DNA of 64,000 nucleotides from Calonectria ilicicola (Eukaryota > Ascomycota > Sordariomycetes > Hypocreales > Nectriaceae). Below are positions 32,762 through 43,585 of this stretch, in pieces. Location: positions 496,001 to 560,000 of the forward strand of contig CP085836.1 in the NCBI GenBank assembly GCA_020809705.1. Direction: 5' to 3'. The stretch's first letter is position 1, and each line of letters starts with the position of its first letter. Under the pieces are notes generated by a model. It did no database searches, had not been told where the DNA came from, and saw only the letters and a list, made by a program, of their open reading frames with translations. The translations under genes and the position numbers were made by a program.

Positions 32762-34043
32762 GATGCGAATACTGTCAGGTCAGAGATCTCTGAGTTTCTG
32801 AGACTGAGATGATGCACGAAGATGTATCTGTTGATCTAGTTATAGAGAAACGGCATGAGCTCAAAGGTGGCGGTGATTGCCAAGCCTACGCAAGGTTTCA
32901 GCCGCTTTTTGTCGACAGGACTTTTAGGCCTTTTGAAAATGGAGAAATGCGTACGGTGCCGTAAAGATTTTCTTATTAATTCTTCTTGTTTGAAACCTCT
33001 GCACTGGGTGGAACGTGGATCGGTCTGGGAAAAGTAGCTAGACATTCGGTGCCGTCTACTTTCCGTCCGCTCATGACGATGGCGATGGCTGGGCTAAAGT
33101 TCACAATGCAAACGGTCAAAAAATGTTTGCGACACTTTACATGTGTATCTGCTGATCGTCCAAAAAATAGTTTCCCGATTGTAGCTTTGGTTACAAGCGC
33201 GGTTGGGAGTGCATTTTTCAACGCCCCAAATCGAATGACGGACCATAAAGCACATCTGGAAACTGGCTGCTCGTAAGGGATTGAGCAAAGATTTACGGTT
33301 AAAGTATGTTATGTACTGTAGCTTATCTTTATCAAATAAATGCCAAGAGGCTTAGTCTTAGATGAGAGGTAAGCATAATACTACTGAAAGGGTACAGGCT
33401 GCCGATTTACTTTTTTTTCTTTTTCTTTTTTCCTTTTCTTTTTGTGAATCAGCATACTGCTTCTTGGGTAGTTAAATCAGAGCTACCTCTCGAAGGTAAT
33501 ATAAAAGTATGCACACTAGATGCCACTGGGAAGATGACTAAATGGGAGGGGCAATGAACTGGATCAAGTCGAGCCTAAGCTAACGTTCCTTCCCTGACCT
33601 GCCATGATTGTCTCTCGTCTCAAGACCTGTCATGGCTTTCCTTTCATTCCTTTCATTCCTTTCATTCGTTTCATTTTGATTTGTTTGGTTTAATTTAATT
33701 CAATTGTTTCTTAAATGTCCTTTCAAGTCTTTTTAAAGCAATGCGTTGTGGCAAGCGAGTATAATTAGCTTCTTATCACTGATAAGCAATAGGAACGGTG
33801 CAACCTATTTCATTTGGCTGACTTTCTGGAACATGGCCTTGTTTTATCGGAAAGTCATGTATATAAAGTTATTTTAGATCTAAGGGAATAACTACAGGAT
33901 ATCATTCGTGTTGGGGATTAGGCTGTTACCTCGAAAGCGCGTTGGCTAATCCCCGTTTTATTTCAGGTGAGTTCCTTTGGTTAGCTATTTTATGAATATA
34001 CCCGGTCCGATTGGCGAATAACCCAAGGAAAGCATGGTAATGC
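32762..34043. other. Intergenic, possible decayed small ORF
   Basis: A plus-strand frame at 32986-33276 has one hydrophobic segment (FPIVALVTSAVGSAFF) followed by RMTDHKAHLE. This distantly recalls the MLRQ-type subunit of complex I, but the match is too weak to call. Pyrimidine-rich tracts lie at 33409-33442, and a 9-bp CCTTTCATT repeat lies at 33638-33677. Confidence 0.35.
33638..33677 (+). repeat. 9-bp CCTTTCATT tandem repeat
   Basis: About four copies of CCTTTCATT with slight variation at the right end. Confidence 0.75.
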
Positions 34044-35183
34044 CTAGAACACAAAAGTATAACCGCGAGTCGGCATGGAACTGTTCCAGCACCATTTCAT
34101 GATGTGCTCGCATGTAGCTTGACGATGAGAAACATAGTCAAGAACCCCACGTAAGAGCGGATCGACATGCTCCATCTCCCCGTAAACAGAAGATAGCAGA
34201 TATGTCAAAGATAAACAAGCAATTAGACAACGCATATTGCTTGAAGAGACCAGCGCGAACCCTAGCAAGTCCCTGAGTTCGAATGTCAAATCGCTTTTTG
34301 TGCAGGGTCGCTGGAAGCTCTGTGGTGGAGCACAACTCGGATCAACATCACCCATCTGCCCGTATAGATTCCAAGTACAAAGAGTAAACTGCCTGCAAAT
34401 GAGGCGAGAGAGTGTTGGTTCAAGCATCGCCTTATTGGCCCGAAATGTTTCGCGATTGTCCCACTCGCGAATCTGATCATTGCCGCAAAAGGAGTGTGGC
34501 AACTGAAAGCGCTTCACCAATGCACCCAATAAAGAAACGATCGCCTCATCAACATCGTTTGTGCCCCTCTTGATCAGGATATCCTCAAAAAAGGCGCGGC
34601 CTCCTGTCTGACAAGGGTCAAGGATCCAAGAATCCAATTCTTCTCGCTTGGACAAAAGTGGCTGGGCCGAATCGTTCCACAGCAAAAGACAGCCCTCGGT
34701 TACAGGATATGATGCCATACTGTCATGCCAGTCGCCGGGCATTTTGCCTATGGAGTTCTTCTCTGTAGGAGATTCTTTATCATTCGACTTGTCCTCTTGG
34801 GCGATGTTTGAAGGGCTAATGCCGGAGCTACTCTTCACTTCTGCGAGACCATTCAGCGATGCGTTTGACGCCATTTCGGCACCGTCTTCCGCCTTCATTC
34901 GAAAGGGGAGAGAAGGTGCAAGCTGAGCCATCTCCGGAAAATGGTTGCCCTTTGAGCGGTGGCGAAATTTGGGGTGTATGTTCTGAAGAAGCAAGAAACG
35001 CGTTGAGATACCAATTATTTGAGGTTGATGCTTCTGAAAAGGATTTTTGAGCCTATAGCGGAAATGAAGTCCCTTTAAATTATTGATCATTTGCTTCCCG
35101 GTCTGATCTGTGTTGATATGAAAAGTCCTGAATAGGCCATTGTTGGGCCCTCCAGCTTGCAGCATGATCTGCCGGAAGACCAT
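34044..35183 (-). CDS. Hypothetical protein (379 aa)
   Basis: Single open frame from ATG at 35183. The N-terminal 140 residues are basic then Ser-rich and probably disordered. From residue about 145 the sequence looks folded (GDWHDSMASYPVTEGCLLLW, EELDSWILDPCQTGGRAFFED, AIVSLLGALVKRFQLPHSF). It ends with a moderately hydrophobic segment (MRCLIACLSLTYLLSSVY) and a Cys/Trp-containing tail. I do not recognise a domain. Short introns within the frame cannot be excluded. It is divergent from the SAT5-like gene, with about 250 bp between start codons, so the two may share regulatory sequence. Confidence 0.5.
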   Translation of the reverse strand: MVFRQIMLQAGGPNNGLFRTFHINTDQTGKQMINNLKGLHFRYRLKNPFQKHQPQIIGISTRFLLLQNIHPKFRHRSKGNHFPEMAQLAPSLPFRMKAEDGAEMASNASLNGLAEVKSSSGISPSNIAQEDKSNDKESPTEKNSIGKMPGDWHDSMASYPVTEGCLLLWNDSAQPLLSKREELDSWILDPCQTGGRAFFEDILIKRGTNDVDEAIVSLLGALVKRFQLPHSFCGNDQIREWDNRETFRANKAMLEPTLSRLICRQFTLCTWNLYGQMGDVDPSCAPPQSFQRPCTKSDLTFELRDLLGFALVSSSNMRCLIACLSLTYLLSSVYGEMEHVDPLLRGVLDYVSHRQATCEHIMKWCWNSSMPTRGYTFVF

Positions 35184-35433
35184 ATTTGGTATCTCATATT
35201 ACTAAAGCTTGGGTACTTTTTCAATGCACATGGGTGTGAATGTAAGTACAACGTGTATGTATCATGCCTATGCATCATGATGTGTACCATATCTGCCATC
35301 TATAATTTTCTGCTAGAGAAATGTCTGCTTTGGACTTGGGTTTGCAGCTTCCAGAAGACAAAGCCTTGATTCTTCTACAACAGCCTTACAAGTTTATCTT
35401 GATTGTTTCAAATTTGAATTCTTGAAAAGAAAA

Positions 35434-36874
35434 ATGAAGGACCCTTCGTCACTGATTGAAACATGGTGTCTCTATGCTTTTGGCTCAATTATTATACTTT
35501 TGCGAACATTTTGTCGATGGCGAACAGTTGGACCGGGTGCGTTCCAGCCTGATGACTACATTGTTTTTTTATCGTGGGCAAGTATACAGGACCTGAGCCC
35601 CGACACGCGTGCCCGTGCTTGTTTCGATACCGAAGCCTTAATAACAAAGAATGCTTGCAGGCAGTCTACACGATCATGACGGTCGCCGCGCACATGGTTG
35701 GAAAGCTCGGCGATCTTCACTCTCTAACTATGGAAGAGCGCAGACTTTTGACACATGAGCAAGCCAAATCCTACACTCGTGGGACTCAATGGTTTTGCGT
35801 CGGGGTGGCTACATATAATCTTTTTATTTGGTCTTTGAAGCTGAACATGCTCTTTCTCTATCAGCGTATAGTGAGAGGTCTCTGGGTGGAAAAGTTCATC
35901 AAGCCGATAATGTGGCTCACGGGTGTCACACTTGTTGCTGTTAACCTGATTTTGTTTTGTGCATGCCGCCCCTATGACCGCATCTGGATAGTCTATCCTG
36001 ACCAAGGACGTGGGTTTTCTTTTTCTTTCAGCTTTCAACAATTCGCCTGATTGAATACTGACAATTTGTAAACTCGAGCAGCTCTCTGTAAACCCCAGTC
36101 CATGCTGAATATGACACCGCCCTTGGTTATGAATATCATCACGGATCTATGTATCATGGCTATACCGGCACCATTCATCATCCCGCTAAGGATAAATGTT
36201 TGGAAAAGAATGGGTTTAGTGTGCCTCTTCGGATCAGGGCTTTTTATCATGGTTGCCGCTATTCTTCGGGTGACCATGGTCCTTGTGGCAAGCTATAAGC
36301 CCCCAAAACATCTGCTCAGATGTTCATCTACAATTCAGATCGCTGACATGCACTCTAGGAGAAGAATGGTGCTACAGCCGCCATCTGGTCTTGCCGCGAG
36401 GACTTTATTGCTATTGCTGTAACTCAGGCTATTTTGCTTCGTCCGATGTTTAGAACTAAATTCTGGTCTGGTAAAAATACAGAAGCAAACGGAGCCTATT
36501 CCTCCGGGCATTCAAGACCAGAGACGGGAGTGACAGGATCCATAGAGACAAGTTTCGCCAAGCGAACCGAGCGAAGTGGCATGCCAGGCCATATTCATAA
36601 CTCCCGTGCACCAAAAAGAGAAGAAAGCGGGGAGAACATATCAGGGAAGCCCAGTGAGGTTTTTAATAGGGCGGTGGTGCAATCTACACCGGCAGCTACT
36701 GAACGCATGAGAATCCGGACAATGGATAATAGAAAGATCGTCATCCAAGTTGACAGCCAAGTACGTGTGGAGAGTGTCAAGGTGGAAAATGAAGACCCTC
36801 GAGACATGGAAAGGCCAAAAGATGGGTTTTATTTATCATACAATGCTGAATGTTGGAACATGGAGCAAAAATAG
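35434..36874 (+). CDS. Rhodopsin-domain (SAT5/PTH11-like) membrane protein
   Basis: Four exons (35434-35581, 35665-36009, 36082-36284, 36359-36874; introns 83, 72 and 74 nt) give 403 aa. The order of motifs is typical of the fungal integral-membrane family with seven TM segments: CRWRTVGPGAFQPDDYIVFL, then YTIMTVAAHMVGKLGD, AGVATYNLFIWSLK-like, CACRPYDRIWIVYPD, MNIITDLCIMAIPAPFIIPL, LFIMVAAILRVTMVLE, and the conserved cytosolic KNGATAAIWSCREDFIAIAV segment followed by ILLRPMF. The last ~120 residues form a hydrophilic tail. Relatives include PTH11-type receptors and cluster-linked SAT5-like proteins; ligand and signalling are unknown. The introns fall at points that exactly restore conserved motifs, which supports the model. 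Confidence 0.85.
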
Positions 36875-37623
36875 TGGTAAAATAAATGATGGCTAAATTA
36901 GGTACAGAAAGATTGGCAAGATGAGAATGATACATGTAGCCACAGTACAGATGTCTTTCATTTTAAAAACACAAACAGGCAATCAATAAAACACACACGG
37001 TTCGGTTCGGGAACTTCACCATCTGCGTTTTGATAGCATCGGACCGCCGTATGAAGTCTATTCAGATTCTGTAGTTTAGCTTTGATACTATTCGCATTAG
37101 GGTTGGTTAGAGAGTATATTTTTCCTTCTTCATTACATAAATATATTCCGAGGCTAAATAAATAGCTACGGGGAGGCCATGCAATGAAGGAAGGGCTGAA
37201 GCCGAGGTCATGTACGAAATCAATCCAACTAACTACGAAGTCTTGGTAGCTTCCAAAAAAGACAGCTAAGCCATGAAGCAGCATTTATTTTGTCAGTACT
37301 CTTATTGAAAAAATTATGTACATCGCCTTGACTACATAGGGTCATGGTCGGCCGCAATCCGGTTTCTCGCAGGCCACATACGACCTGAAATAGTGAATAG
37401 CATTTCGAAAAGGCCGATTAAGATTAATAGAATATCCTTTTATTATTCTTATCATGAATGTTGAGGATTCGTACCACGAGCTGGGGACTTCCGTTGTTCT
37501 TTTTTTCCCTCTCAGTTACAGCTAGCCGTATGTTTACAGTACATCACCAAAGAAAACAAAAAATTTCAATAGGAAAACCAGCGAAGTAAGACCATTTTCG
37601 CGCGTTAAACCTTCGTAAGTGCA
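36875..37623. other. Intergenic
   Basis: A minus-strand frame at 36958-37284 starts with ATG and is mildly hydrophobic, but it has no recognisable motif and overlaps what should be 3' sequence of the SAT5-like gene. I did not call it. Confidence 0.4.
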
Positions 37624-38265
37624 ATGGGTCTTCTCGCTAACGGAAAAATGCAAGGAGAGCACCTTCAGCTCCTCCTTGCCGCTTTGTACATGGGCATCTT
37701 TTTATATCACACCCGTCGAACAGCTCTGGGTTACGCGACAAAATTTAAAAAAGAGAGTTCTTTGATGCTATTAGTACATATTGGAGCAGGCCTTTTTGAA
37801 GTTGGGAGATATCACATCGCCACATCGCGAGGTCCGATGGTGCCTGATATTTTTGATCTGGTTGCATGCCTGCTGCAGTCTGCGACCAACCTCAATCTTT
37901 CGAAAACATTGATGCGGGGCGACAAAACAACTCGACCATCTTATCAGGCAGGCGGTCTCATGAGGCCATTGCTCAGCATCGCGGCCTTCGTTTTGCGCGA
38001 CCCTTTTCTGCATCGGGCGTCGGTCAAGCTTGTTAATGCCTTTGTCTACACCCGCGTGGTAATATTTTTATCCAATCTGCTGGGGCTACACCGAGTACAC
38101 TCCAGCTCGACAATCTACGCTCATGGCGTGTTTCTGGGAGCTCTGACGGCATTTTGCGAGTCCAACCTTCCGGCTGGCGTGCACTTGTACATTGGCACGG
38201 TTGCTGCGATAACCGCGTTGAATAGAAAAACGTCAGAATGCGTCACCAGGTTAGTGTTTACTTGA
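37624..38265 (+). CDS. Multi-pass membrane protein (213 aa)
   Basis: Intronless from ATG at 37624. At least three or four hydrophobic helices are visible: LQLLLAALYMGIFLYH, LMLLVHIGAGLFEVG, VVIFLSNLLGLH, and YAHGVFLGALTAF with LYIGTVAAITAL. Polar residues within the helices (HTRRTALGY, HIGAGLFEVGRYH) hint at an enzyme or channel rather than an anchor. I cannot name the family. It lies 5' of a second multi-pass gene on the same strand, about 1 kb away. A 3' intron extending the coding region past 38265 is possible, since GTTAGTG appears just before the stop. Confidence 0.55.
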   Translation: MGLLANGKMQGEHLQLLLAALYMGIFLYHTRRTALGYATKFKKESSLMLLVHIGAGLFEVGRYHIATSRGPMVPDIFDLVACLLQSATNLNLSKTLMRGDKTTRPSYQAGGLMRPLLSIAAFVLRDPFLHRASVKLVNAFVYTRVVIFLSNLLGLHRVHSSSTIYAHGVFLGALTAFCESNLPAGVHLYIGTVAAITALNRKTSECVTRLVFT

Positions 38266-39250
38266 AAACCATACATATTCACCAATAGCATAAGCAAGAA
38301 ATTGAAATTGACAAGGAGAAAAGGCAGGTTCATGGGCGTGGTAGTGTTCTAGAGCGTTGGGTGATTGGGTTCCTTTTGTGGCTTGGCCTCACTGAGCTTG
38401 ATACGCTGAAGGAAACCAACAAGCATCCAGAGCTACAGTGCAAAGTCAGGGACCCGTACATCACATAAAATAAGTATTTACCCCAAACTTGGAATATAGG
38501 GACTTGCCAGTGACGAGTTATCAGCTGCATGGCGTCCAGCGACCTGTGGGCGGGCGTGGAGCTTGTCTCGCGGCCATTTATGGCATACATCATTGCCTGC
38601 GGTCATGTTGTCTTTGAGTACATGGAAGCTCCTTCCAGTTACGAAAGATAGATCGATACACACTGCAAGATAGAGCTTCGTAATCCTAGAATTGTCGGAA
38701 TCAAGTTTAGCCTTGCTTAGTCTTCATGTCATGCCAATCTCCATGAAAGCCTTGGTCGTGTATATCGTGAACTACATATTATTGTTCATTTGAGAAATAT
38801 GAAGATTCAACCTTTCCACATGAACCTGCAATGATGAACATGTGAAACTGGTGGACTCGACGGCCTGATCAAACATGGCCGTAACCGGGATGCTGCACGC
38901 ATATTCAACAGGCCAGAAACCCGTGAACCTGCGAGTTTCTCTCAGACGCGCGATTTGAAAAGAACAAACCGGATTACCATAAAGGTTCATATGTACCTAG
39001 CGTATTTGCTTCTGACCTGGTTAGACTGTGCGATGTGGTGGTGTCGTGGCGTCGTGGATCCTGGATCTTAGCGGGTCGAGAAACTCTTGGCTCCCCCCCT
39101 CCCCCTTCCCCCGCCCTCCCTGGAGCATAAAATTCGAGCTTTTCTTCCCATCCTCTTCTAACCCATTATTTATTTTACCATCTCCAAACCCGGAGCGCGG
39201 GTTTACAAATTTCTCCCCAAACTCCGATTTGATCCAATTTGACCTCAGAG
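38266..39250. other. Intergenic between two plus-strand membrane genes
   Basis: Only small minus-strand frames with no motif. The last 150 bp contain C-rich tracts (39090-39120) that could be a fungal promoter pyrimidine region for the next gene. Confidence 0.45.
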
Positions 39251-40129
39251 ATGATCCTGGATGTGGAAGCGGCAGCCCTTGCCGCCATTACCTGTTCCGC
39301 TGCTGGAGTCCAGACCGGACTGGCTATTTATCTGTATTGGAGCAAGTTTGTATTTGTGTCAGATCGTGCGTATAGCAACCCAATGGTGGCTCTGCGTATA
39401 CGCGCAACTGTCAGAATGCAGATTTGGTTTGGTTTGCCCGCGATGCTATTAGAGCTTGTGTGTCTGGTCGTTTCACTATTCATACCGTCTGAAATTGCAC
39501 AACGATTTGTGTGGGGCATCTCATTATTTCTATCTTCAATATTCCAGGTATGCTGAATTCTATGGGGATAGAAATTTGGACAAAGGCTGATTGTTTAGTT
39601 ACTCCCCCCCTCCGAAGTAGCCATCTTTGCCGCCAGAGTATCGACAACAAAATCGGAATACAACGAGTTTTTAGGGCTGCACAAGGCTTTTATGCAGCTA
39701 GCAGCTGCCCCTGCCGCATTCCACACAGCTGTCAGCATATCCGTTGTCGTCTTGCGTATTACACTACCGAAACAATGGCCTTCTACGTGGGCCATGTGGA
39801 TGGTTTCTGGATGCGTCGTCAATGTAGCTCGACCGCTTCGCTATGGAAAACTTTGTTCGCCACAAAAGGAAAGACTTCAAGATTGGATAATTCTATGCGG
39901 ATCTTGCATGATTTCTATTGCACTGATCTGGTGTAAGGATTGTACGATTAGCAGAGAGGTGGTAACTGGGGTGTGCTTCCTTCTATTGGTCATTCATAGG
40001 TGGTGGAACTTTTGCCACTTTGGACACGAGCTCGCATTAAGCTGCCAAAGGGTTAGCAGCTCAACAGCCTCTTCGATCCCGGCTAGTGAATACAGTATCG
40101 ATGAAAAGGGGGAAACAATGGCTAAATAG
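39251..40129 (+). CDS. Multi-pass membrane protein (275 aa)
   Basis: Two exons (39251-39547 and 39599-40129) with intron 39548-39598 (GTATGC..TTTAG) keep frame. About six hydrophobic segments are visible: AALAAITCSAAGVQTGLAIYLYW, MQIWFGLPAMLLELVCLVVS, FVWGISLFLSSIFQ, FHTAVSISVVVLRITL, WIILCGSCMISIALIW and VVTGVCFLLLVIHRWW. The C-terminal 45 residues are Ser-rich and hydrophilic. I do not recognise the family. It is transcribed in the same direction as the 213-aa membrane protein upstream and they may be functionally linked, but sequence similarity between the two is not obvious. Confidence 0.6.
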
Positions 40130-40697
40130 TGGATTAGGTAATGCCATGATGGGGATGCGGCTTAGGAAAATGAGGAGAGAGAAAATGGAGGAAAAATAGT
40201 TTTCTATAGATGAAATTGAATTATGCGAAGAATGATGCAGGACATAATCATGCAGGAATGTAATCATGCCACATCCATCTACGCACTACTATCTAGGTAT
40301 GATACGATGAGGCACTTGAGAGATGTGGAGGGTTCTTTTTGTCGTGTTTCTTCAAAGCCTGTTGCTATTTTCAGCTATCAGATTACATTGATACTTGAAA
40401 GGGTTAAACATAGAGGGAGAGAAAGGACTAAAATTGTACAGTAAAAGGTAAATTTCCCTATGCACTGCCTGGAATAGCCTATCTGAGAAAAACTAGATAC
40501 ATGTTTGATGTGCACAGATACATAGCCATGGCATATATGTGGCCAGTTGTATTGGGGATCCGATTGGAATTGCTATGTACGACGAATAAATCAGGTCTCC
40601 TATGCTAGACAATTCGAGCTTTGGACCAGAATCAGAATATTCTTTGGCCACCAAAAGCTGAGCCATCATGGATGAAGAGAACATATTTCACCGAGAA
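40130..40697. other. Convergent 3' regions
   Basis: Spacer between a plus-strand and a minus-strand gene, with no coding motif. Confidence 0.5.
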
Positions 40698-41234
40698 TCA
40701 TCTAGAAAGCTGGAGACTTTTGAAAGGGCCTGCAAGAAATGCCCCTGGTACTGCAGCCTTCGTCTTTTGAGTATAGACGTTGGTCGTTGTTTGTTGACAG
40801 GAGATGATGCTAGGTGTACGGACGCCTTGGTCTGAAAGCATACGCACGCTGTCTTTTGTATCTTGACTATCTTGTTGAGAGAAGCCGTTGGAAGGCTGAT
40901 GGCTGATACCTTCCGTCGTACTGGTGGGGATGCGAGTCGCTCGAGATTTCTTGACGCTGTTATGATTCATTGCGGTCCTGTTGGGCACGTGAACATTCCT
41001 TTGTCTTTGACCTTGGGAAGACGTTGGGATGTTTCTCGACTGGCGGCTACTGGGATCTCGTTTGTGCGAAGTACTCGCATGATAGTGCGCTTTTGAGATT
41101 CGCAATCTTCGGGGACGAAAAGCCTTCCTGGTCGATGGTGCGTGGCGGCTTCGGTAGATCTTGCCTCTCTTCTCTAGACTTTGTTCGCCGATGAAGGAGT
41201 CTTGAAAATAGCAAGCTTCAGTGTTGTCCTTCAT
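40698..41234 (-). CDS. Hypothetical basic disordered protein (178 aa)
   Basis: Single frame from ATG at 41234. The composition is Arg/Lys/Ser/Gln-rich (RSRHAPSTRKAFRPRRLRIS, SHKRDPSSRQSRNIPTSSQG), suggesting an unstructured nucleic-acid-binding or linker protein. No domain is recognised. It is the most downstream of the mostly minus-strand group that includes the Ulp1-like peptidase. The frame could also be a chance ORF of biased composition. Confidence 0.35.
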   Translation of the reverse strand: MKDNTEACYFQDSFIGEQSLEKRGKIYRSRHAPSTRKAFRPRRLRISKAHYHASTSHKRDPSSRQSRNIPTSSQGQRQRNVHVPNRTAMNHNSVKKSRATRIPTSTTEGISHQPSNGFSQQDSQDTKDSVRMLSDQGVRTPSIISCQQTTTNVYTQKTKAAVPGAFLAGPFKSLQLSR

Positions 41235-41751
41235 TTTAAAGACGCTGTAGAGCTATAGCGTAGCACTACAAGAACGGTGAAAAATTGAGGTTTTGTATTG
41301 CGATCTCTTCTTTTGGTGTGTGTTGCAAAAGCAATAACGCCAACTAAAAGCTGAACGGGGAGTTGCGGTTTTTAATAAGGCCCAGAATTATGTGCAACCA
41401 GCATATTCTAATGGACACTACTCCTCAGCTACGAAGACGTTTTCAAGGTGGTCTTCATTTCTTTCCTTGATTTGTTGCAGTGTAGTGCAGCTTCAACCTA
41501 AGCTAAGTGGCCCTCTGCTGGAACTTGTTGGCTCGAAACCGCCGGATAATTGCGGAGTGTTGCAACTCGCTTACGGTCGCACCGACAAATAAATGGTCAA
41601 TGAGACCGAAAATGATGGATGACCCATAAATACGTTACACTTTTATTGGCTGATGACTTAGAATCCTTTGTGAGCTGGTTTGCATTAAATTATAAGTTCA
41701 CATTGATTGGCTACCCTCTCTTTTCACTTGTCCCCAAGAAGTTTAGTTTAG
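41235..41751. other. Intergenic
   Basis: No gene is seen. It should hold the promoter of the basic protein gene and the 3' end of the coiled-coil gene. Confidence 0.45.
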
Positions 41752-42648
41752 TTATATCTGTACCAAATCATCATTTAACACTCTCTTCGTAGCTGAACCG
41801 ACGGAGGTCAAATTTAAGTCGGGTGGTTCATTGCGTTTGTTATGTTTTTGCAGCGTTGCACTTTCGCCCTGGCCGAGGTCTTTCATACACCCACTGACCC
41901 TCTCCACTAGGTTGGCGATCTGGTCGCCCGCTTCTGCTTTGATGTTTTCAGCCATTCTTAGCTGCTTCAGAATGAAATATCTGCGCTGCTCTAATAGTCC
42001 ATCGAGTTGCTTAATCATAGCGTCTCTCTCCCGTCGCCGCTCCTTCTCCATTCCCTCTATGAGTGCATCTAATCCAGTTTTGAGTTGCTTCAGCTGGGCA
42101 CTTCGAGTCTCATCCCTCAGTATCTCCAAGAACTGAACGGCTGAGGCCACGAGCTTAGCGACCGCAGATGCAGTCGTTACGGTTCGATATACAGCGATGT
42201 GTCGAATGGTCCTGATGTCCTGGAGAATTTCCAGCGTCAAGGCTCCAGTGAGGTTGGGACCAATAAACGCCTCCCATTGTGGATCTGCCAAGAGATCTAC
42301 CCACCTGTGGAGCTCCAACATGGAGGCGCATTCCAATTTCCGTTCCCGAATGAGATCGGGGAGGCACAAACGGAGGAAATCAAAACAGCATTCTTCGAGG
42401 AGCCGCTGCAATGTTGTGGAGACTAAATGCTGAGCTTGGTACGGTAGGACACTTGGACTGTTGTCTATTGACAAGTCCACTAGCGGGTCTAGGGTATGCT
42501 TCAGTTGCCGGTGTGCACTTGAGACATCCTGGGCTCTGCCTCCCAGGTGCTGATGATAAAGTTCGGTGTCCTTATTTTGGCCCTGGATTGGCTTAGACGA
42601 TACGTGGGAACTGGGAGGGCTTTGCGGAGTGCTTGTGGTCTTATTCAT
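41752..42648 (-). CDS. Coiled-coil protein (298 aa), unknown function
   Basis: Intronless from ATG at 42648. The first ~45 residues are disordered. A helical middle follows (LQRLLEECCFDFLRLCLPDL, MLELHRWVDLLADPQWEAFI, LTLEILQDIRTIRHIAVYRT). Residues about 180-260 are a long amphipathic helix (LIEGMEKERRRERDAMIKQL, LEQRRYFILKQLRMAENIKA) with heptad spacing typical of coiled coils. The overall plan (ordered helical block plus coiled coil) resembles the tail of the Ulp1-like protein 2.6 kb upstream, and co-function is possible but unproven. I cannot name the family. Confidence 0.6.
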   Translation of the reverse strand: MNKTTSTPQSPPSSHVSSKPIQGQNKDTELYHQHLGGRAQDVSSAHRQLKHTLDPLVDLSIDNSPSVLPYQAQHLVSTTLQRLLEECCFDFLRLCLPDLIRERKLECASMLELHRWVDLLADPQWEAFIGPNLTGALTLEILQDIRTIRHIAVYRTVTTASAVAKLVASAVQFLEILRDETRSAQLKQLKTGLDALIEGMEKERRRERDAMIKQLDGLLEQRRYFILKQLRMAENIKAEAGDQIANLVERVSGCMKDLGQGESATLQKHNKRNEPPDLNLTSVGSATKRVLNDDLVQI

Positions 42649-43585
42649 CCTTCATAATATGTACAGCACATACGATGCTGACTGTTTCAAGGGTTTTTCT
42701 CTAAACGTCGGGGCTATCCAAAGACCTTTATTGTTAATTGGAGCTGCTGAGAGTAAAGCCATTATTTGACATTCGCTTGGCCTCAGAGCGGAATTATAGT
42801 TTATATGTGCCCATTGTGCATGGCTGGCCCCCGTAAAAGACTACACTTAGTCAGCGAATGCAAAGCTGAAACACGAGCACCTGCAAAATTATAACGCAAA
42901 TCTGATTTGGCGGCGATTTCCCTGAGTGTCAATTAGGGTAGAGGTGGTCCCAATTAGACAGGGTCATTTTGGGCACGGAATTCATCCACTCTCCAATCTA
43001 CCGCTTTTTCTTACGACCTACCACCTATACGCAGTGATGCATTCAGTCATGATAGATGTATACAGCACTGGCTTTTCATGTTGGAAATTACAGCACATAC
43101 GCATCGATAACTACGGTATTAGCGTGGTGGATGATTTTGGTAAATCGTGGGCTCAACCAAGAGGGAGCTCCAAGGCCACAACGGTGGCAGATACAACTAA
43201 TTTTGGCCATATGATTCGCCCGGCCAAGATACAACCAACTGTGGTGGATGATATTAGACGGAAATAGTTAGTGGCGCACCCACCCTTAAAGCATCCGGAT
43301 GAATTATTTGCGTCTGGCAGCCGCAGGATGTCTATATGCTTGTCTTTGCGGACTCAGAATACGCCTTCCTCCCCAATCCAATCAAACCAACATCCATCCC
43401 TCTTAACCAATCCTTGTAGGCTGCTGCCTGATACATAGAACAGCGTTGAAGTTTATCAGTAAGGCAGAAAATGGAACAGGCCAGCAAAAAAAAGAACATA
43501 AATGGTGAATTTTCTTGGCTGTTTGTTCTTAAACATTCATTTTTTCTTCATCATATATTCACTCCAGATCTCGCCACAGCCCACA
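42649..43585. other. Intergenic, divergent promoters
   Basis: Lies between the coiled-coil gene (minus) and the Nudix gene (plus). A frame at 42926-43267 has no motif and was not called. Confidence 0.45.

Noticed and set aside
32986..33276. NDUFA4/MLRQ-like subunit
   Set aside because: Only one hydrophobic segment and a TD.K..L fragment fit. The rest does not, and the start is non-ATG or unsupported.
36958..37284. 108-aa minus-strand ORF
   Set aside because: No motif; it overlaps the likely 3' untranslated region of the SAT5-like gene.
42926..43267. 113-aa plus-strand ORF
   Set aside because: No motif and located in the divergent promoter region of two real genes.
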